The notes under the pieces are model-generated. The model was not told the origin of the DNA, did not search any database, and saw only the letters and a program-made list of their open reading frames with translations. The position numbers were made by a program, and so were the translations under genes. Source: Candidatus Omnitrophota bacterium (GTDB lineage: Bacteria; Omnitrophota; Gorgyraeia; Gygaellales; Profunditerraquicolaceae). Taken from it: a stretch of 10,112 nucleotides of DNA. Of the stretch, positions 6,511 through 10,112 are shown piece after piece; position 1 is the stretch's first letter; every line of letters starts with the position of its first letter. Location of the stretch: positions 1 through 10,112 of the forward strand of contig JASEHM010000013.1 of the NCBI GenBank assembly GCA_030018895.1. The letters are read 5' to 3'.

Positions 6511-6553
6511 TCTATTATACTTTCGCCTTGCCGTTGGCGGGACAAAAGTATAA
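6389..6553 (+). pseudogene. Truncated recQ stub (first 40 or so codons) left of the restriction-modification cassette
   Basis: ATG 6389 with GGAG 7 nt upstream opens the same frame as the intact recQ: MPEKYISHEMFACLKRHWGY and onward through DGQG. After codon 41 the frame enters unrelated DNA and stops at TAA 6551-6553, giving 54 residues. It ends just before the Walker A loop (residues 46-51 of RecQ), so the product could have no helicase activity. It keeps a reasonable ribosome-binding site, and its position next to pflA marks the ancestral recQ location. Confidence 0.9.
6515..6553. repeat. Palindromic stem-loop at the left cassette junction
   Basis: TTATACTTT (6515-6523) pairs with AAAGTATAA (6545-6553), and inside it CGCC (6524-6527) pairs with GGCG (6536-6539), with an 8-nt loop and a 5-nt bulge. 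It begins 4 bp after the recQ homology ends and contains the stop codon of the recQ stub. It may be a dispersed palindromic repeat used in the rearrangement, or a hairpin that attenuates read-through. No U-tract follows. Confidence 0.6.
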
Positions 6554-6694
6554 AATTAATCTCTTAATGGAAACGCTATTTAAAATAGTTAGCACCTTTG
6601 GTGTGTGTTGAGATGAATCACTTGGAAGAAAAAGTAAAAAATAATTGTTAGATTTCGCCACTTTTTACGTCAATTATAGTAGGAGGTGGTAGAT
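6554..6694 (+). other. Upstream region of the methyltransferase gene
   Basis: This AT-rich stretch has no convincing coding frame. It holds a short palindrome CTATTTAAAATAG (6576-6588), a small CACC/GGTG hairpin near 6593-6602, and a strong ribosome-binding site AGGAGGT at 6681-6687. I could not settle on a promoter here; the best hexamer pairs have poor spacing. The palindrome could be an operator, but no controller (C protein) gene is present. Confidence 0.35.
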
Positions 6695-7582
6695 ATGCGG
6701 GAAGAAATATATCAGTTGTCATTTTTAATGCCTATGCCGACACTTACGCAAGAAAAAACAGTTAGTAAAAAAGATATCTTTGGGTTACTTGTTAATTTAC
6801 CTAATTATTATTTTGAAGATAAGAAACACAAAACAATTCTTTATAAAGAGAATTGTTTTGATGTTCTGCCTGAGTTTCCAGAGAATTCCATTGATATGAT
6901 TTTTGCCGATCCGCCGTATTTTCTTTCTAATGGCGGCTTTACCTGTCAATCTGGAAAAAAAGTTTCTGTTAATAAAGGGAGATGGGATGTATCAAAGGGG
7001 TTGGAAGAAACCTATATTTTTACGCAGCGATGGTTAAGGGAGTGCCAGCGAGTTCTCGCGCCTAACGGCACAATTTGGGTTTCTGGCACTTCGCATATTA
7101 TCTATATCGTAGGTTCAGCTATGCAAAATTTAGGTTATAAAATATTAAATGATATTGCTTGGTTTAAAGTTAATCCTCCGCCAAATTTAAGTTGTCGCTA
7201 TTTTACCCATTCCACCGAAACTATCCTCTGGGCAGCCAAGAATAAGGAGAGTAAACACTATTTTAATTATAACTTAATGAAAAAAATAAACAATAATAAG
7301 CAGATGCTCAGCTTATGGTCTATTAAGGCTCCTGGCCAGTTAGAAAAAATATATGGAAAGCATCCTACGCAGAAGCCTTTGGAGCTATTGAATAGAATTA
7401 TATTAGCTTCAACACGCCACAACGATATAGTTTTAGATCCTTTTAGTGGAAGCGGTACAACAGGCTTAGCAGCTTTAAAAGAAGGCAGGCAATTCATAGG
7501 AATTGAGTTGGAAGAGGAATATCTAAAAGTTTCCATAAAAAGAATAAAGGACGAACAGCGTAGTTTGCTATTAAGACGATAA
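6695..7582 (+). CDS. DNA adenine-N6 methyltransferase, beta-class, DpnA-like
   Basis: A 295-residue amino-methyltransferase of a restriction-modification system that methylates adenine on DNA using SAM. The order of motifs is beta-class: catalytic ADPPYFLSNGG (DPPY 72-75) comes first, then GTIWVSGTSH, PPPNLSCRYFTHSTETILWA, KHPTQKP (222-228) and the SAM-binding DPFSGSGTT (248-256). The DPPYFLSNGG and CRYFTHSTETILW blocks closely resemble M2.DpnII (DpnA) and its GATC relatives, so GATC is the best guess for the site; GANTC-type relatives are also similar. Start 6695 is chosen for its AGGAGGT 7 nt upstream; an in-frame GTG at 6686 lies inside that site. About 45 residues precede the core. The endonuclease gene begins 1 nt after the stop. 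It was probably gained with that gene by horizontal transfer. Confidence 0.93.
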   Translation: MREEIYQLSFLMPMPTLTQEKTVSKKDIFGLLVNLPNYYFEDKKHKTILYKENCFDVLPEFPENSIDMIFADPPYFLSNGGFTCQSGKKVSVNKGRWDVSKGLEETYIFTQRWLRECQRVLAPNGTIWVSGTSHIIYIVGSAMQNLGYKILNDIAWFKVNPPPNLSCRYFTHSTETILWAAKNKESKHYFNYNLMKKINNNKQMLSLWSIKAPGQLEKIYGKHPTQKPLELLNRIILASTRHNDIVLDPFSGSGTTGLAALKEGRQFIGIELEEEYLKVSIKRIKDEQRSLLLRR

Positions 7583-7583
7583 A

Positions 7584-8114
7584 ATGAAAAAAAACAGAAG
7601 AGGTGGCGGTAAAACAATTACGGGTTTAAGGTTTGAATCAAGAGTCGCAATGAAAAGGCTCTTAGACGGGTTAGTCGGGTATGCAGTTAAAAACGATAAA
7701 GTATATTTCCATGATCAAGAAGTAGCAGAATTTTTTGGCAAACATAAACTTTATAAGAACTTACTAGAGCCGAATAATATTGATTATTTAGCGATAATAT
7801 CTAAAAAATTATTGCCGGACGAGGCAATTTTAATTTTTTCTGACAAAATACTGTATATTATTGAGATTAAATTCCAGGAGGTAAATGGTTCGGTAGATGA
7901 GAAATTACAAACTTGCGATTTTAAAAATAAAGAATACAAACGCCTGCTTGCGCCATTAGGTATTTCTGTTAAGTATACCTATATTCTAAATGACTGGTTT
8001 AAAAAACCGGAATATAAGGATGTGTTAAAATATATAAATTCTGTTGGGTGTTATTATTTTTTTTATGAATTACCCTTGAGTTTTTTAGGCCTGCCAGTTC
8101 CAGCGCAAAAATAG
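7584..8114 (+). CDS. PD-(D/E)XK-type restriction endonuclease partnering the methyltransferase
   Basis: The 176-residue product has a basic N-terminus (KKNRRGGGK), then TITGLRFESRVAMKRLL with Glu18 on the first helix. The likely active site follows: LPDEAILIFSDKILYIIEIK has Asp79, then Glu94-Ile-Lys96 on a beta strand, the PD-(D/E)XK spacing. Gln109 in EKLQT fits the following helix, and the C-terminus is rich in aromatics (CYYFFYELPLSFLGLP). It starts 1 nt after the methyltransferase stop, the usual layout of a type II pair, and would cut sites left unmethylated by its partner. It does not resemble DpnII/MboI endonuclease as I remember it and is much shorter. The nuclease call rests on the motif and the neighbour; the cut site is unknown. 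Confidence 0.8.
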   Translation: MKKNRRGGGKTITGLRFESRVAMKRLLDGLVGYAVKNDKVYFHDQEVAEFFGKHKLYKNLLEPNNIDYLAIISKKLLPDEAILIFSDKILYIIEIKFQEVNGSVDEKLQTCDFKNKEYKRLLAPLGISVKYTYILNDWFKKPEYKDVLKYINSVGCYYFFYELPLSFLGLPVPAQK

Positions 8115-8116
8115 CG

Positions 8117-8132
8117 TATAGTTTTTACTATA
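8117..8132. repeat. Short AT-rich hairpin after the endonuclease gene
   Basis: TATAG (8117-8121) and CTATA (8128-8132) form a 5-bp stem around TTTTTA, 2 bp after the endonuclease stop. It is too AT-rich for a strong terminator. It may mark the right side of the cassette or overlap a promoter for recQ (TACTAT and TATAAC resemble -10 boxes, but I see no clear -35). Confidence 0.3.
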
Positions 8133-8162
8133 ACTACTTCTAATTTTAAAGAGAGGCGCATT

Positions 8163-8287
8163 ATTATGCCAGAAAAATATATTTCTCATGAAATGTTTGC
8201 TTGTCTTAAACGGCATTGGGGGTATGAGCAGTTCCGGCCATGGCAAGAGGATACGATTTTGGCTGTTTTGGATGGCCAGGATACCTT
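8163..8287 (+). repeat. Long direct repeat, right copy (5' end of intact recQ)
   Basis: Partner of 6386-6510. Upstream of the repeat the two flanks still show loose similarity (GAGCAGGGCGGAG versus GAGAGGCGC before the start), as if both come from recQ leaders that have diverged. Confidence 0.95.
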
Positions 8288-10025
8288 GACAATTCTGCCT
8301 ACTGGCGGCGGTAAGTCCTTGTGTTTTCAGCTTCCTGCCTTGCTTAAAGAAGGGCTTGCAATAGTAATTTCGCCGTTGATTTCTTTGATGAAGGACCAGG
8401 TGGATAGCCTAAGGGATATGGGTATTGAAGCAGAATACCTTAACTCAAGCCTTACAGCTGAGAAACAAAAAGAGATAATCAGCCGTATCCGCCAGGGCAA
8501 GGTTAAGCTTTTATATATTTCGCCTGAGCGCCTGCACACTGAATACACCGTTAATTTATTAAAGTCAATTCCAGTATCATTTTTTGTAATTGACGAGGCG
8601 CATTGTATCAGTCATTGGGGCCATGATTTTAGAGAGGATTATCGTAACCTCAAGATCATAAAGGAGGATTTTGCGCCTGTTAACATACATGCCTTTACTG
8701 CCACAGCCACTAAAGAAGTGCAGGCGGATATCTTAAAGCAATTAAGGTTAGATAAGCCGCAGATTAATATTGCTTCTGTGGATCGGCCGAATTTATTTTA
8801 TCGGATTTGCCCGCGTACGAATATTATTTCTCAGATAAGAGAAGTCTTAAACAGGCATAAGCAAGAGGCAGGAATTATTTATTGCCTCAAGCGGGATGAC
8901 GTTGATAATATCTCAGCGCAGCTCAATAGGCTTGGAATAAAAAATCTTCCCTATCATGCCGGGCTTTTAGATGAAGAGCGCCATATTAATCAAGAAAGTT
9001 TTATTCATGAGGAAACTAATCTTATCGTTGCTACAGTGGCTTTTGGCATGGGTATAGACCGTACAGATATCCGTTTCATAATTCATGCGGCAATGCCTAA
9101 GAGCATTGAGCATTATCATCAGGAAACCGGCCGCGCAGGAAGGGATGGCTTAAGTGCGCACTGTTATATGTTCTATGGAGGAGGGGATTTTCGAATTTGG
9201 AGTTTTTTTTTAGGGCAGTCAGCGAATAAAGATGTGATGATGGATAAATTGCAGGTGATGTATAATTTTTGCAGTCGGCCTCAGTGCCGGCACAAAGAAA
9301 TTGTAAATTATTTTAATCAGGATTATGCTAAGCATAGCTGTGCCTCCTGCGATTATTGTTTGCAAGAAGTAGAAATGGTTGAGGATCCTTTAAAAATAGG
9401 GCAGGATGTTTTAAGGTGCGTAGAGAACCTCGCCCTTGTTAATAGAGGAGGTTTTGGCGCGGGTTATATTGCTAATATCTTAAAAGGTAATATTACAGAT
9501 CAGATTAGCCGCTGGAGGCATGAGTTATTCCCGGGTTTTGGAAAGATGTCTCCTGAGCCGCTTACTTATATCCGTTATATGATTGAACAGCTCCTGGCTC
9601 AAGGTTTCTTAAGGCGCCAAGGAGAATATTCAACGCTTTCTTTGACTGATTCCGGCAGGCGGCTTCTGGCAGGTGAGATGGACGTGATGTTAGCTAAACC
9701 ATTAATAGCTAAGAAGAAGAAAGAAGCCCGTTTAAAACAAAAAGAAAAAAGATATGAAGACTGGGCAGGAGTGGACGAAGGATTATTTGAGTTGCTGCGC
9801 AAAAAGAGGGCGGAATTAGCTCAAGAGCGGGGAGTTCCTGCTTACATTATTTTTGGCGATAAATCGCTTAAGGATATGTCGTCGCTAAAACCCAAAACCC
9901 GCGAGGCCTTTGCCGCAGTATTTGGAGTGGGTGAACATAAACTCGAAACTTATGCTGAGGCGTTTATAAGTATTATCAAGCAGTATGTTAAGGACGAAAG
10001 CAGGATAGGCATTAAGGTTCAATGA
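8166..10025 (+). CDS. recQ: ATP-dependent DNA helicase RecQ
   Basis: A 3'-to-5' DNA helicase of recombination and fork repair, 619 residues, close to E. coli RecQ (about 610). It carries motif 0 (FRPWQ, 23-27), Walker A TGGGKS (46-51), DEAH (143-146) followed by CISHWGHDFR, FTATAT (177-182), VATVAFGMGID (288-298) and QETGRAGRDG (319-328). The zinc-binding Cys set is present at C374, C392, C395 and C398. A winged-helix RQC region follows, with TYIRYMIEQLLAQGFL, then a lysine-rich linker and an HRDC domain from about 535 with PAYIIFGDKSL. All essential motifs are intact. AGAGG lies 9 nt before ATG 8166. It is now directly downstream of the restriction-modification genes with 51 nt between, so its transcription may have changed. 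Its first 40 codons are duplicated at 6389. Confidence 0.96.
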   Translation: MPEKYISHEMFACLKRHWGYEQFRPWQEDTILAVLDGQDTLTILPTGGGKSLCFQLPALLKEGLAIVISPLISLMKDQVDSLRDMGIEAEYLNSSLTAEKQKEIISRIRQGKVKLLYISPERLHTEYTVNLLKSIPVSFFVIDEAHCISHWGHDFREDYRNLKIIKEDFAPVNIHAFTATATKEVQADILKQLRLDKPQINIASVDRPNLFYRICPRTNIISQIREVLNRHKQEAGIIYCLKRDDVDNISAQLNRLGIKNLPYHAGLLDEERHINQESFIHEETNLIVATVAFGMGIDRTDIRFIIHAAMPKSIEHYHQETGRAGRDGLSAHCYMFYGGGDFRIWSFFLGQSANKDVMMDKLQVMYNFCSRPQCRHKEIVNYFNQDYAKHSCASCDYCLQEVEMVEDPLKIGQDVLRCVENLALVNRGGFGAGYIANILKGNITDQISRWRHELFPGFGKMSPEPLTYIRYMIEQLLAQGFLRRQGEYSTLSLTDSGRRLLAGEMDVMLAKPLIAKKKKEARLKQKEKRYEDWAGVDEGLFELLRKKRAELAQERGVPAYIIFGDKSLKDMSSLKPKTREAFAAVFGVGEHKLETYAEAFISIIKQYVKDESRIGIKVQ

Positions 10026-10112
10026 AGCTCCCCGCAGCGAGCTGCAGGGTATCGTAAAATCAAAGGCGAAATTGCTTCGAAGCCGAATACCCAACTCTGC
10101 TTCGCTCAAAAT
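10026..10112. repeat. Nested hairpin repeat downstream of recQ (cut by window edge)
   Basis: A tight hairpin, CCCGCAG (10031-10037) with CTGC-A-GGG (10042-10049) around CGAG, starts 6 bp after the recQ stop. GGGTAT (10047-10052) also pairs with ATACCC (about 10087-10092), enclosing a CGAA/TTCG stem. The last 14 bases, GCTTCGCTCAAAAT, are the exact reverse complement of 366-379 inside the MITE-like element. It looks like a dispersed intergenic palindromic repeat. It could also help end the recQ transcript, but there is no U-tract. Confidence 0.55.

Larger units (their letters stand above)
6511..8162 (+). mobile_element. Restriction-modification cassette inserted with long target duplication
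   Basis: The 1652 bp between the two recQ 5' copies hold a DNA methyltransferase gene, an endonuclease gene and short palindromic flanks. No transposase, integrase or tRNA is present. The bracketing 125-bp direct repeat matches the long target duplication pattern described for restriction-modification units in Helicobacter. Recombination across the repeats would remove 1777 bp and leave pflA-recQ contiguous. That it moved as a unit is inference from this structure. Confidence 0.75.

Noticed and set aside
6576..6588. Operator for a restriction-modification controller protein.
   Set aside because: The palindrome is short and AT-rich, and no C-protein gene is present in the cassette.
6411..6611. 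66-codon plus-strand frame over the recQ stub.
   Set aside because: It is in a different frame from the recQ-derived sequence, so it is a shadow of the duplicated segment.
6324..6694. tRNA gene or attachment site that could explain integration of the cassette.
   Set aside because: No cloverleaf pattern or integrase is visible; the only duplicated sequence is the recQ 5' end.
10031..10049. Rho-independent terminator for recQ.
   Set aside because: The hairpin is good but no T-tract follows; it fits a dispersed palindromic repeat better.
1..10112. GATC appears scarce (about 12 by hand count, against roughly 37 expected from base composition), which could reflect restriction avoidance.
   Set aside because: GTAC, a control palindrome of the same composition, is about as scarce (about 9), while CATG is near expectation. 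Codon and dinucleotide bias explain it as well as restriction would, and the cassette looks too recent to shape the genome.

Overview
The window reads as a chromosomal piece of an anaerobic, fermentative bacterium with moderately low GC (roughly 40-43% by eye). Repeats of the GAGCGAAGCG type, a formate C-acetyltransferase operon and a complex-I/group-4-hydrogenase-like gene pair fit an uncultured candidate-phylum lineage such as Omnitrophota or a relative. That placement is inference and weak. Every recognisable gene is on the + strand.

Left part (1-1792): the right-hand portion of an IS5-like insertion sequence fills 1 to about 888. Its transposase is dead, because a 119-121 bp MITE-like palindromic element sits inside it and introduces a stop codon. 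The ends of the small element resemble the visible right end of the IS. The IS cuts into a gene for a membrane-hydrogenase/complex-I-type large subunit, of which only the last 127 codons remain (889-1271). An intact NuoB/HycG-like small-subunit gene follows with an ATGA overlap (1268-1792).

Middle part (1793-6323): a 216-bp gap with a good sigma-70-type promoter and a possible leader peptide or hairpin region precedes a DEAD-box RNA helicase gene (2009-3268). Next come pflB (pyruvate formate-lyase, 3383-5593) and pflA (its radical-SAM activase, 5580-6323), overlapping by 14 nt. Together they convert pyruvate and CoA to acetyl-CoA and formate without oxygen.

Right part (6324-10112), the most interesting section: a two-gene restriction-modification cassette made of a DpnA-like adenine methyltransferase (6695-7582) and a small PD-(D/E)XK endonuclease (7584-8114) separates pflA from a full-length recQ (8166-10025). 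Just before the cassette there is a second copy of the first 125 bp around the recQ start (6386-6510 versus 8163-8287, 5 mismatches). The cassette is therefore bracketed by a long direct repeat, the pattern known as insertion with long target duplication in restriction-modification mobility. Four of the five mismatches are synonymous third-position transitions, so the two copies look like two recQ alleles rather than a decayed duplicate. Recombination between the repeats would remove exactly 1777 bp and restore a simple pflBA-recQ arrangement. A strong palindrome sits 4 bp inside the left junction. The window ends in nested hairpin repeats that share a 14-bp core with the MITE at the other end.

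I see no tRNA, rRNA, CRISPR array or classical riboswitch.
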